Source: Sisyra terminalis
Taxonomy: Eukaryota; Arthropoda; Insecta; Neuroptera; Sisyridae
DNA: 64,000 nucleotides
Assembly (NCBI GenBank): GCA_958496175.1
Contig: OY292277.1
Span: 496,001-560,000 of the forward strand
Reading direction: 5' to 3'
Shown here: positions 27,321-38,540 of the stretch, in pieces
Position numbering within the stretch: position 1 is the first letter of the stretch
Layout of the letters: every line of letters starts with the position of its first letter
Position numbers and translations under genes: made by a program
The notes under the pieces: model-generated
The model's input: the letters and a program-made list of their open reading frames with translations, nothing else
What the model was told of the DNA's origin: nothing
Database searches by the model: none

Positions 27321-28433
27321 TTGCGGTTATTTTTGCGGTTATTTTTGCGGATATCATTGCGGTTATTTTGCGGTGATATTTGCGGTTATTTTTGCGGATA
27401 TCATTGCGGTTATTTTGCGGTAATATTTGCGGTTATTTTTGCGGATATCATTGCTGTTATTTTTGCGGATATTATTGCGGTTATTTTTGCGGATATTATT
27501 GCGGTTATTTTTGCGGATATCATTGCGGTTATTTTGCTGTAATATTTGCGGTTAATTTTGCGGATAATATTGCGGTTATTTTTGCGGATATCATTGCGGT
27601 AATTTTGCGGTAATTTTTGCGGTTATTTTTGCGGATATTATTGCGGTTATTTTTGCGGATATCATTGCGGTTATTTTGCGGTGATATTTGCGGTTATTTT
27701 TGCGGTGATATTTGCGGTTATTTTTGCGGATATCATTGCGGATATTTTTGCGGATATCATTGCGGTTATTTTTGCGGATATCATTGCGGTTATTTTGCGG
27801 TGATATTTGCGGTTATTTTTGCGGATATCATTGCGGTTATTTTGCGGTAATTTTTGCGGTTATTTTTGCGGATATTATTGCGGTTATTTTTGCGGATATC
27901 ATTGCGGTTATTTTGCGGTTATTTTTGCGGATATCATTGCGGATATTTTGCGGTGATATTTGCGGTTATTTTTGCGGATATCATTGCGGTGATATTTGCG
28001 GTTATTTTTGCGGATATCATTGCGGTTATTTTTGCGGATATTATTGCGGTTATTTTTGCGGATATCATTGCGGTTATTTTTGCGGATATCATTGCGGTTA
28101 TTTTGCGGTGATATTTGCGGTTATTTTTGCGGATATCATTGCGGTTATTTTGCGGTAATTTTTGCGGTTATTTTTGCGGATATTATTGCGGTTATTTTTG
28201 CGGATATCATTGCGGTTATTTTGCGGTAATATTTGCGGTTATTTTTGCGGTTATTTTTGCGGATATCATTGCGGTTATTTTGCGGTGATATTAGCGGTTA
28301 TTTTTGCGGATATCATTGCGGTTATTTTGCGGTAATATTTGCGGTTATTTTTGCGGATATCATTGCGGTTATTTTTGCGGATATTATTGCGGTTATTTTT
28401 GCGGATATCATTGCGATTATTTTGCGATGATAT
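27321..28433 (+). repeat. Array segment without a clear HOR partner
   Basis: Ordinary cassettes with several TGATATTTGCGG joints close together (27670-27720, 27950-28000) and a TTGCTG core replacing TTGCGG near 27453. I could not assign a single long offset. Local similarity to 24.9-25.2 kb and 48.5-48.8 kb is visible in the two TGATAT monomers that flank a single A-B pair. Confidence 0.55.
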
Positions 28434-30611
28434 TTGCGGTTATTTTTGCGGATATCATTGCGGTTATTTTTGCGGATATTATTGCGGTTATTTTTGCGGA
28501 TATCATTGCGGTTATTTTTGCGGATATCATTGCGGTTATTTTGCGGTGATATTTGCGGTTATTTTTGCGGATATCATTGCGGTTATTTTGCGGTAATTTT
28601 TGCGGTTATTTTTGCGGATATTATTGCGGTTATTTTTGCGGAAATCATTGCGGTTATTTTGCGGTGATATTTGCGGTTATTTTTGCGGATATCATTGCGG
28701 TTATTTTGCGGTAATATTTGCGGTTATTTTTGCGGATATTATTGCGGTTATTTTTGCGGATATCATTGCGTTTGTTTTGCTGTAATATTTGCGGTTAATT
28801 TGCGGATATTATTGCGGTTATTTTTGCGGATATCATTGCGGTTATTTTTGCGGATATTATTGCGGTTATTTTTGCGGATATCATTGCGGTTATTTTGCGG
28901 TGATATTTGCGGTTATTTTTGCGGATATCATTGCGGTTATTTTTGCGGATATTATTGCGGTTATTTTGCGGTAATATTTGCGGTTATTTTTGCGGATATC
29001 ATTGCGGTTATTTTTGCGGATATTATTGCGGTTATTTTTGCGGATATCATTGCGGTTATTTTGCGGTAACATTTGCGGTTATATTTGCGGATATTATTGC
29101 GGTTATTTTTGCGGATATCATTGCGGTTATTTTGCGGTAATATTTGCGGTTATTTTTGCGGATATTATTGCGGTTATTTTGCTGAAATATTTGCGGTTAA
29201 TTTTGCGGATATCATTGCGGTTATTTTTGCGGATATTATTGCGGTTATTTTGCGGTAATATTTACGGTTAATTTTGCGGATATCAATGCGGATATTTTTG
29301 CGGATATTATTGCGGTTACTTTTGCGGATATCATTGCGGTTATTTTGCGGTGATATTTGCGGTTATTTTTGCGGATATCATTGCGGTTATTTTTGCGGAT
29401 ATTATTGCGGTTATTTTTGCGGATATTATTGCGGTTATTTTTGCGGATATCATTGCGGTTATTTTGCGGTAATATTTGCGGTTATTTTTGCGGATATTAT
29501 TGCGGTTATTTTTGCGGATATCATTGCGGTTATTTTGCGGTAATATTTGCGGTTATTTTTGCGGATATTATTGCGGTTATTTTGCTGAAATATTTGCGGT
29601 TAATTTTGCGGATATCATTGCGGTTATTTTTGCGGATATCATTGCGGTTATTTTGCGGTAATATTTGCGGTTATTTTTGCGGATATCATTGCGGTCATTT
29701 TGCGGTGATATTTGCGGTTATTTTTGCGGATATCATTGCGGTTATTTTGCGGTAATATTTGCGGTTATTTTTGCGGATATCATTGCGGTTATTTTTGCGG
29801 ATATTATTGCGGTTATTTTTGCGGATATTATTGCGGTTATTTTTGCGGATATCATTGCGGTTATTTTGCTGAAATATTTGCGGTTAATTTTGCGGATATC
29901 ATTGCGGTCATTTTGCGGTGATATTTGCGGTTATTTTTGCGGATATCATTGCGGTTATTTTGCGGTAATATTTGCGGTTATTTTTGCGGATATCATTGCG
30001 GTTATTTTTGCGGATATTATTGCGGTTATTTTTGCGGATATTATTGCGGTTATTTTTGCGGATATCATTGCGGTTATTTTGCTGTAATATTTGCGGTTAA
30101 TTTTGCGGATAATATTGCGGTTATTTTTGCGGATATCATTGCGGTTATTTTGCGGTAATTTTTGCGGATATCATTGCGGTTATTTTTGCGGATATTATTG
30201 CGGTTATTTTTGCGGATATCATTGCGATTATTTTGCGATGATATTTGCGGTTATTTTTGCGGATATCATTGCGGTTATTTTTGCGGATATTATTGCGGTT
30301 ATTTTTGCGGATATCATTGCGGTTATTTTTGCGGATATCATTGCGGTTATTTTGCGGTGATATTTGCGGTTATTTTTGCGGATATCATTGCGGTTATTTT
30401 GCGGTAATTTTTGCGGTTATTTTTGCGGATATTATTGCGGTTATTTTTGCGGAAATCATTGCGGTTATTTTGCGGTGATATTTGCGGTTATTTTTGCGGA
30501 TATCATTGCGGTTATTTTGCGGTAATATTTGCGGTTATTTTTGCGGATATTATTGCGGTTATTTTTGCGGATATCATTGCGTTTGTTTTGCTGTAATATT
30601 TGCGGTTAATT
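28434..30611 (+). repeat. Duplication at offset 1811 (28434-28800 repeated at 30245-30611)
   Basis: Landmarks 28434, 28600, 28671 and 28789 recur at 30245, 30411, 30482 and 30600. Both copies carry TTGCGATTATTTTGCGATGAT (28410 and 30223), TTGCGGAAATCA and the unusual TTGCGTTTGTT (28770 and 30580). The first copy has one T fewer in the TTAATT monomer near 28798, so the two differ by a 1-bp indel at a T run. Confidence 0.75.
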
Positions 30612-32250
30612 TTGCGGATATTATTGCGGTTATTTTTGCGGATATCATTGCGGTTATTTTGCGGTGATATTTGCGGTTATTTTTGCGGATATCATTGCGG
30701 TTATTTTTGCGGATATTATTGCGGTTATTTTGCGGTAATATTTGCGGTTATTTTTGCGGATATCATTGCGGTTATTTTTGCGGATATTATTGCGGTTATT
30801 TTGCGGTAACATTTGCGGTTATATTTGCGGATATTATTGCGGTTATTTTTGCGGATATCATTGCGGTTATTTTGCGGTAATATTTGCGGTTATTTTTGCG
30901 GATATTATTGCGGTTATTTTGCTGAAATATTTGCGGTTAATTTTGCGGATATCATTGCGGTTATTTTTGCGGATATTATTGCGGTTATTTTGCGGTAATA
31001 TTTACGGTTAATTTTGCGGATATCAATGCGGATATTTTTGCGGATATTATTGCGGTTACTTTTGCGGATATCATTGCGGTTATTTTGCGGTGATATTTGC
31101 GGTTATTTTTGCGGATATCATTGCGGTTATTTTTGCGGATATTATTGCGGTTATTTTTGCGGATATTATTGCGGTTATTTTTGCGGATATCATTGCGGTT
31201 ATTTTGCGGTAATATTTGCGGTTATTTTTGCGGATATTATTGCGGTTATTTTTGCGGATATCATTGCGGTTATTTAGCGGTAATATTTGCGGTTATTTTT
31301 GCGGATATTATTGCGGTTATTTTGCTGAAATATTTGCGGTTAATTTTGCGGATATTATTGCGGTTATTTTTGCGGATATCATTGCGGTTATTTTGCGGTA
31401 ATATTTGCGGTTATTTTTGCGGATATCATTGCGGTCATTTTGCGGTGATATTTGCGGTTATTTTTGCGGATATCATTGCGGTTATTTTGCGGTAATATTT
31501 GCGGTTATTTTTGCGGATATCATTGCGGTTATTTTTGCGGATATTAATGCGGTTATTTTTGCGGATATTATTGCGGTTATTTTTGCGGATATCATTGCGG
31601 TTATTTTGCTGAAATATTTGCGGTTAATTTTGCGGATAATATTGCGGTTATTTTTGCGGATATCATTGCGGTTATTTTTGCGGATATCATTGCGGTAATT
31701 TTGCGGTGATATTTGCGGTTATTTTTGCGGATATCATTGCGGTTATTTTGCGGTAATATTTGCGGTTATTTTTGCGGATATCATTGCGGTTATTTTTGCG
31801 GATATTATTGCGGTTATTTTTGCGGATATCATTGCGGTTATTTTGCGGTAACATTTGCGGTTATATTTGCGGATATTATTGCGGTTATTTTTGCGGATAT
31901 CATTGCGGTTATTTTGCGGTAATATTTGCGGTTATTTTTGCGGATATTATTGCGGTTATTTTGCTGAAATATTTGCGGTTAATTTTGCGGATATCATTGC
32001 GGTTATTTTTGCGGATATTATTGCGGTTATTTTGCGGTAATATTTACGGTTAATTTTGCGGATATCAATGCGGATATTTTTGCGGATATTATTGCGGTTA
32101 CTTTTGCGGATATCATTGCGGTTATTTTGCGGTGATATTTGCGGTTATTTTTGCGGATATCATTGCGGTTATTTTTGCGGATATTATTGCGGTTATTTTT
32201 GCGGATATTATTGCGGTTATTTTTGCGGATATCATTGCGGTTATTTTGCG
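29073..32250 (+). repeat. Family with TTATATTTGCGG: offsets 1740 and 1042
   Basis: Bases 29073-29875 recur at 30813-31615 (+1740), and 30813-31200 recur at 31855-32242 (+1042). Shared private variants are TTATATTTGCGG after TAACAT, TTGCTGAAATAT, TTTACGGTTAATT, ATATCAATGCGG and TTACTTTTGCGG. Three copies in 3 kb with identical rare variants show local amplification. The intervening unmatched parts are made of shared cassettes. Confidence 0.75.
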
Positions 32251-32529
32251 GTAATATTTGCGGTTATTTTTGCGGATATCATTGCGGTTATTTTTGCGGA
32301 TATTATTGCGGTTATTTTTGCGGATATCATTGCGGATATTTTGCTGTAATATTTGCGGTTAATTTTGCGGATATTATTGCGGTTATTTTTGCGGATATCA
32401 TTGCGGTTATTTTAGCGGATATCATTGCGGTTATTTTGCGGTGATATTTGCGGTTATTTTTGCGGATATCATTGCGGTTATTTTGCGGTAATATTTGCGG
32501 TTATTTTTGCGGATATCATTGCGGTTATT

Positions 32530-35419
32530 TTTGCGGATATTATTGCGGTTATTTTTGCGGATATCATTGCGGTTATTTTGCTGTAATATTTGCGGTTAAT
32601 TTTGCGGATATTATTGCGGATATTTTTGCGGATATCATTGCGGTTATTTTTGCGGATATCATTGCGGTTATTTTGCGGTGATATTTGCGGTTATTTTTGA
32701 AGGATATCATTTCGGTTATTTTGCGGTAATATTTGCGGTTATTTTTGCGGATATCATTGCGGTTATTTTTGCGGATATTATTGCGGTTATTTTGCGGTAA
32801 TATTTGTGGTTATTTTTGCGGATATTATTGCGGTTACTTTTGCGGATATCATTGCGGTTATTTTGCGGTGATATTTGCGGTTATTTTTGCGGATATTATT
32901 GCGATTATTTTTGCGGATATCATTGCGGTTATTTTGCGGTAATATTTGCGGTTATTTTTGCGGATATTTTTGCGGTTATTTTGCTGTAATATTTGCGGTT
33001 AATTTTGCGGATATCATTGCGGTAATTTTTGCGGATATTATTGCGGTTATTTTTGCGGATATCATTGCGGTTATTTTGCGGTGATATTTGCGGTTATTTT
33101 TGCGGATATCATTGCGGTTATTTTGCGGTAATATTTGCGGTTATTTTTGCGGATATTATTGCGGTTATTTTGCTGTAATATTTGCGGTTAATTTTGCGGA
33201 TATCATTGCGGTTATTTTTGCGGATATCATTGCGGTTATTTTGCGGTAATATTAACGGTTATTTTTGCGGATATTATTGCGGTTATTTTGCTGTAATATT
33301 TGCGGTTATTTTTGCGGATATCATTGCGGTTATTTTTGCGGATATTATTGCGGTTATTTTTGCGGATATTATTGCGGTTATTTTTGCGGATATCATTGCG
33401 ATTATTTTGCGGTAACATTTGCGGTTATTTTTGCGGTTATTATTGCGGTTATTTTTGCGGATATCATTGCGGTTATTTTGCGGTAATATTTGCGGTTATT
33501 TTTGCGGATATTTTTGCGGTTATTTTGCTGTAATATTTGCGGTTAATTTTGCGGATATCATTGCGGTAATTTTTGCGGATATTATTGCGGTTATTTTTGC
33601 GGATATCATTGCGGTTATTTTGCGGTGATATTTGCGGTTATTTTTGCGGATATCATTGCGGTTATTTTGCGGTAATATTTGCGGTTATTTTTGCGGATAT
33701 TATTGCGGTTATTTTGCTGCAATATTTGCGGTTAATTTTGCGGATATCATTGCGGTTATTTTTGCGGATATTATTGCGGTTATTTTTGCGGATATCATTG
33801 CGGTTATTTTGCGGTGATATTTGCGGTTATTTTTGCGGATATCATTGCGGTTATTTTTGCGGATATTACTGCGGTTATTTTTGCGGATATTATTGCGGTT
33901 ATTTTTGCGGATATCATTGCGGTTATTTTTGCGGATATCATTGCGGTTATTTTGCGGTGATATTTGCGGTTATTTTTGCGGATATCATTGCGGTTATTTT
34001 GCGGTAATATTTGCGGATATTTTTGCGGATATCATTGCGGTTATTTTGCTGTAATATTTGCGGTTAATTTTGCGGATATTATTGCGGTTATTTTTGCGGA
34101 TATCATTGCGGTTATTTTTGCGGATATCATTGCGGTTATTTTGCGGTGATATTTGCGGTTATTTTTGCGGATATCATTGCGGTTATTTTGCGGTAATATT
34201 TGCGGTTATTTTTGCGGATATCATTGCGGTTATTTTTGCGGATATTATTGCGGTTATTTTTGCGGATATTATTGCGGGTATTTTTGCGGATATCATTGCG
34301 GTTATTTTGCGGTAACATTTGCGGTTATTTTTGCGGATATTATTGCGGTTATTTTTGCGGATATCATTGCGGTTATTTTGCGGTAATATTTGCGGTTATT
34401 TTTGCGGATATTATTGCGGTTATTTTGCTGTAATATTTGCGGTTAATTTTGCGGATATCATTGCGGTTACTTTTGCGGATATTATTGCGGTTATTTTTGC
34501 GGATATCATTGCGGTTATTTTGCGGTGATATTTGCGGTTATTTTTGCGGATATTATTGCGGTTATTTTTGCGGATATCATTGCGGTTATTTTGCGGTAAC
34601 ATTTGCGGTTATTTTTGCGGATATTATTGCGGTTATTTTTGCGGATATCATTGCGGTTATTTTGCTGTAATATTTGCGGTTAATTTTGCGGATATTATTG
34701 CGGATATTTTTGCGGATATCATTGCGGTTATTTTTGCGGATATCATTGCGGTTATTTTGCGGTGATATTTGCGGTTATTTTTGAAGGATATCATTGCGGT
34801 TATTTTGCGGTAATATTTGCGGATATTTTTGCGGATATCATTGCGGTTATTTTGCTGTAATATTTGCGGTTAATTTTGCGGATATTATTGCGGTTATTTT
34901 TGCGGATATCATTGCGGTTATTTTTGCGGATATCATTGCGGTTATTTTGCGGTGATATTTGCGGTTATTTTTGCGGATATCATTGCGGTTATTTTGCGGT
35001 AATATTTGCGGTTATTTTTGCGGATATCATTGCGGTTATTTTTGCGGATATTATTGCGGTTATTTTTGCGGATATTATTGCGGGTATTTTTGCGGATATC
35101 ATTGCGGTTATTTTGCGGTAACATTTGCGGTTATTTTTGCGGATATTATTGCGGTTATTTTTGCGGATATCATTGCGGTTATTTTGCGGTAATATTTGCG
35201 GTTATTTTTGCGGATATTATTGCGGTTATTTTGCTGTAATATTTGCGGTTAATTTTGCGGATATCATTGCGGTTACTTTTGCGGATATTATTGCGGTTAT
35301 TTTTGCGGATATCATTGCGGTTATTTTGCGGTGATATTTGCGGTTATTTTTGCGGATATTATTGCGGTTATTTTTGCGGATATCATTGCGGTTATTTTGC
35401 GGTAACATTTGCGGTTATT
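32530..35419 (+). repeat. 2890-bp HOR, copy 1
   Basis: Landmarks 32733, 32804, 32875, 33182, 33419, 33573, 33821, 34058 and 34319 recur at exactly +2890. The strongest marker is the core-destroying TTGAAGG (G at 32699), recurring at 35589. Others are TTTGTGG near 32815, TTGCGATTATTT and TTGCTGCAATAT near 33716. The only difference I saw is GATATTACTGCGG near 33866 against GATATTATTGCGG in copy 2. Confidence 0.85.
32690..32712 (+). repeat. Core-less monomer TTGAAGG
   Basis: The core TTGCGG is replaced by TTGAAGG, so both the CpG and the spacing change. It occurs only three times in the window (near 32699, 34783 and 35589), each inside the 2890/806-bp HOR. A single ancestral mutation was therefore copied by the duplications. 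It is a clean marker for dating and for a specific probe. Confidence 0.85.
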
Positions 35420-35610
35420 TTTGCGGATATTATTGCGGTTATTTTTGCGGATATCATTGCGGTTATTTTGCTGTAATATTTGCGGTTAATTTTGCGGATA
35501 TTATTGCGGATATTTTTGCGGATATCATTGCGGTTATTTTTGCGGATATCATTGCGGTTATTTTGCGGTGATATTTGCGGTTATTTTTGAAGGATATCAT
35601 TTCGGTTATT
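33985..35610 (+). repeat. 806-bp tandem duplication nested in the 2890-bp HOR
   Basis: Landmarks 34058, 34136, 34319, 34437 and 34532 recur at 34864, 34942, 35125, 35243 and 35338. The TTGAAGG marker recurs too (G at 34783 and 35589). Both copies contain GCGGGTATTT and TTACTTTTGCGG. One difference is TTGCGG after the marker in the first copy against TTTCGG in the second. The 2890-bp copy 2 has the segment once within its visible extent. Confidence 0.8.
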
Positions 35611-37519
35611 TTGCGGTAATATTTGCGGTTATTTTTGCGGATATCATTGCGGTTATTTTTGCGGATATTATTGCGGTTATTTTGCGGTAATATTTGTGGT
35701 TATTTTTGCGGATATTATTGCGGTTACTTTTGCGGATATCATTGCGGTTATTTTGCGGTGATATTTGCGGTTATTTTTGCGGATATTATTGCGATTATTT
35801 TTGCGGATATCATTGCGGTTATTTTGCGGTAATATTTGCGGTTATTTTTGCGGATATTTTTGCGGTTATTTTGCTGTAATATTTGCGGTTAATTTTGCGG
35901 ATATCATTGCGGTAATTTTTGCGGATATTATTGCGGTTATTTTTGCGGATATCATTGCGGTTATTTTGCGGTGATATTTGCGGTTATTTTTGCGGATATC
36001 ATTGCGGTTATTTTGCGGTAATATTTGCGGTTATTTTTGCGGATATTATTGCGGTTATTTTGCTGTAATATTTGCGGTTAATTTTGCGGATATCATTGCG
36101 GTTATTTTTGCGGATATCATTGCGGTTATTTTGCGGTAATATTAACGGTTATTTTTGCGGATATTATTGCGGTTATTTTGCTGTAATATTTGCGGTTATT
36201 TTTGCGGATATCATTGCGGTTATTTTTGCGGATATTATTGCGGTTATTTTTGCGGATATTATTGCGGTTATTTTTGCGGATATCATTGCGATTATTTTGC
36301 GGTAACATTTGCGGTTATTTTTGCGGTTATTATTGCGGTTATTTTTGCGGATATCATTGCGGTTATTTTGCGGTAATATTTGCGGTTATTTTTGCGGATA
36401 TTTTTGCGGTTATTTTGCTGTAATATTTGCGGTTAATTTTGCGGATATCATTGCGGTAATTTTTGCGGATATTATTGCGGTTATTTTTGCGGATATCATT
36501 GCGGTTATTTTGCGGTGATATTTGCGGTTATTTTTGCGGATATCATTGCGGTTATTTTGCGGTAATATTTGCGGTTATTTTTGCGGATATTATTGCGGTT
36601 ATTTTGCTGCAATATTTGCGGTTAATTTTGCGGATATCATTGCGGTTATTTTTGCGGATATTATTGCGGTTATTTTTGCGGATATCATTGCGGTTATTTT
36701 GCGGTGATATTTGCGGTTATTTTTGCGGATATCATTGCGGTTATTTTTGCGGATATTATTGCGGTTATTTTTGCGGATATTATTGCGGTTATTTTTGCGG
36801 ATATCATTGCGGTTATTTTTGCGGATATCATTGCGGTTATTTTGCGGTGATATTTGCGGTTATTTTTGCGGATATCATTGCGGTTATTTTGCGGTAATAT
36901 TTGCGGATATTTTTGCGGATATCATTGCGGTTATTTTGCTGTAATATTTGCGGTTAATTTTGCGGATATTATTGCGGTTATTTTTGCGGATATCATTGCG
37001 GTTATTTTTGCGGATATCATTGCGGTTATTTTGCGGTGATATTTGCGGTTATTTTTGCGGATATCATTGCGGTTATTTTGCGGTAATATTTGCGGTTATT
37101 TTTGCGGATATCATTGCGGTTATTTTTGCGGATATTATTGCGGTTATTTTTGCGGATATTATTGCGGGTATTTTTGCGGATATCATTGCGGTTATTTTGC
37201 GGTAACATTTGCGGTTATTTTTGCGGATATTATTGCGGTTATTTTTGCGGATATCATTGCGGTTATTTTGCGGTAATATTTGCGGTTATTTTTGCGGATA
37301 TTATTGCGGTTATTTTGCTGTAATATTTGCGGTTAATTTTGCGGATATCATTGCGGTTACTTTTGCGGATATTATTGCGGTTATTTTTGCGGATATCATT
37401 GCGGTTATTTTGCGGTGATATTTGCGGTTATTTTTGCGGATATTATTGCGGTTATTTTTGCGGATATCATTGCGGTTATTTTGCGGTAACATTTGCGGTT
37501 ATTTTTGCGGATATTATTG
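35420..37519 (+). repeat. 2890-bp HOR, copy 2 (partial, ~2.1 kb)
   Basis: Repeats 32530-34629 with the same landmarks and rare variants. It diverges near 37519, where copy 1 has an ordinary A monomer and this copy has TTGCGATTATTT. The last ~790 bp of the unit, the second half of the nested 806-bp duplication, are absent, so the next exchange replaced them. Confidence 0.82.
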
Positions 37520-38540
37520 CGATTATTTTTGCGGATATCATTGCGGTTATTTTGCGGTAATATTTGCGGTTATTTTTGCGGATATTTTTGCGGTTATTTT
37601 GCTGTAATATTTGCGGTTAATTTTGCGGATATCATTGCGGTAGTTTTTGCGGATATTATTGCGGTTATTTTTGCGGATATCATTGCGGTTATTTTGCGGT
37701 GATATTTGCGGTTATTTTTGCGGATATCATTGCGGTTATTTTGCGGTGATATTTGCGGTTATTTTTGCGGATATCATTGCGGTTATTTTTGCGGATATTA
37801 TTGCGGTTATTTTTGCGGATATTATTGCGGTTATTTTTGGGGATATTATTGCGGTTATTTTTGCGGATATCATTGCGGTTATTTTGCGGTGATATTTGCG
37901 GTTATTTTTGCGGATATCATTGCGGTTATTTTGCGGTAATATTTGCGGTTATTTTTGCGGATATTATTGCGGTTATTTTGCGGTGATATTTGCGGTTATT
38001 TTTGCGGATATCTTTGCGGTTATTTTTGCGGATATTATTGCGGTTATTTTTGCGGATATTATTGCGGTTATTTTTGCGGATATCATTGCGGTTATTTTGC
38101 GGTAACATTTGCGGTTATTTTTGCGGTTATTATTGCGGTTATTTTTGCGGATATCATTGCGGTTATTTTGCGGTGATATTTGCGGTTATTTTTGCGGATA
38201 TCATTGCGGTTATTTTGCGGTAATATTTGCGGTTAATTTTGCGGATATCATTGCGGTTATTTTTGCGGATATTATTGCGGTTATTTTTGCGGATATCATT
38301 GTGGTTATTTTGCGGTGATATTAGCGGTTATTTTTGCGGATATCATTGCGGTTATTTAGCGGTAATATTTGCGGTTATTTTTGCGGATATCATTGCGGTT
38401 ATTTTTGCGGATATTATTGCGGTTATTTTTGCGGATATCATTGCGGTTATTTTGCGGTGATATTTGCGGTTATTTTTGCGGATATCATTGCGGTTATTTT
38501 GCGGTAATATTTGCGGTTATTTTTGCGGATATTATTGCGG
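37520..38540 (+). repeat. Array segment with local variants, no clear long partner
   Basis: Ordinary cassettes. Notable monomers are TTTTGGGGATATT near 37838, ATATCTTTGCGG near 38010, ATTGTGG near 38300, TGATATTAGCGG near 38320 and TTATTTAGCGG near 38355. The TTATTA monomer near 38125 links it to family M. I could not establish a single offset to another block. Confidence 0.55.
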
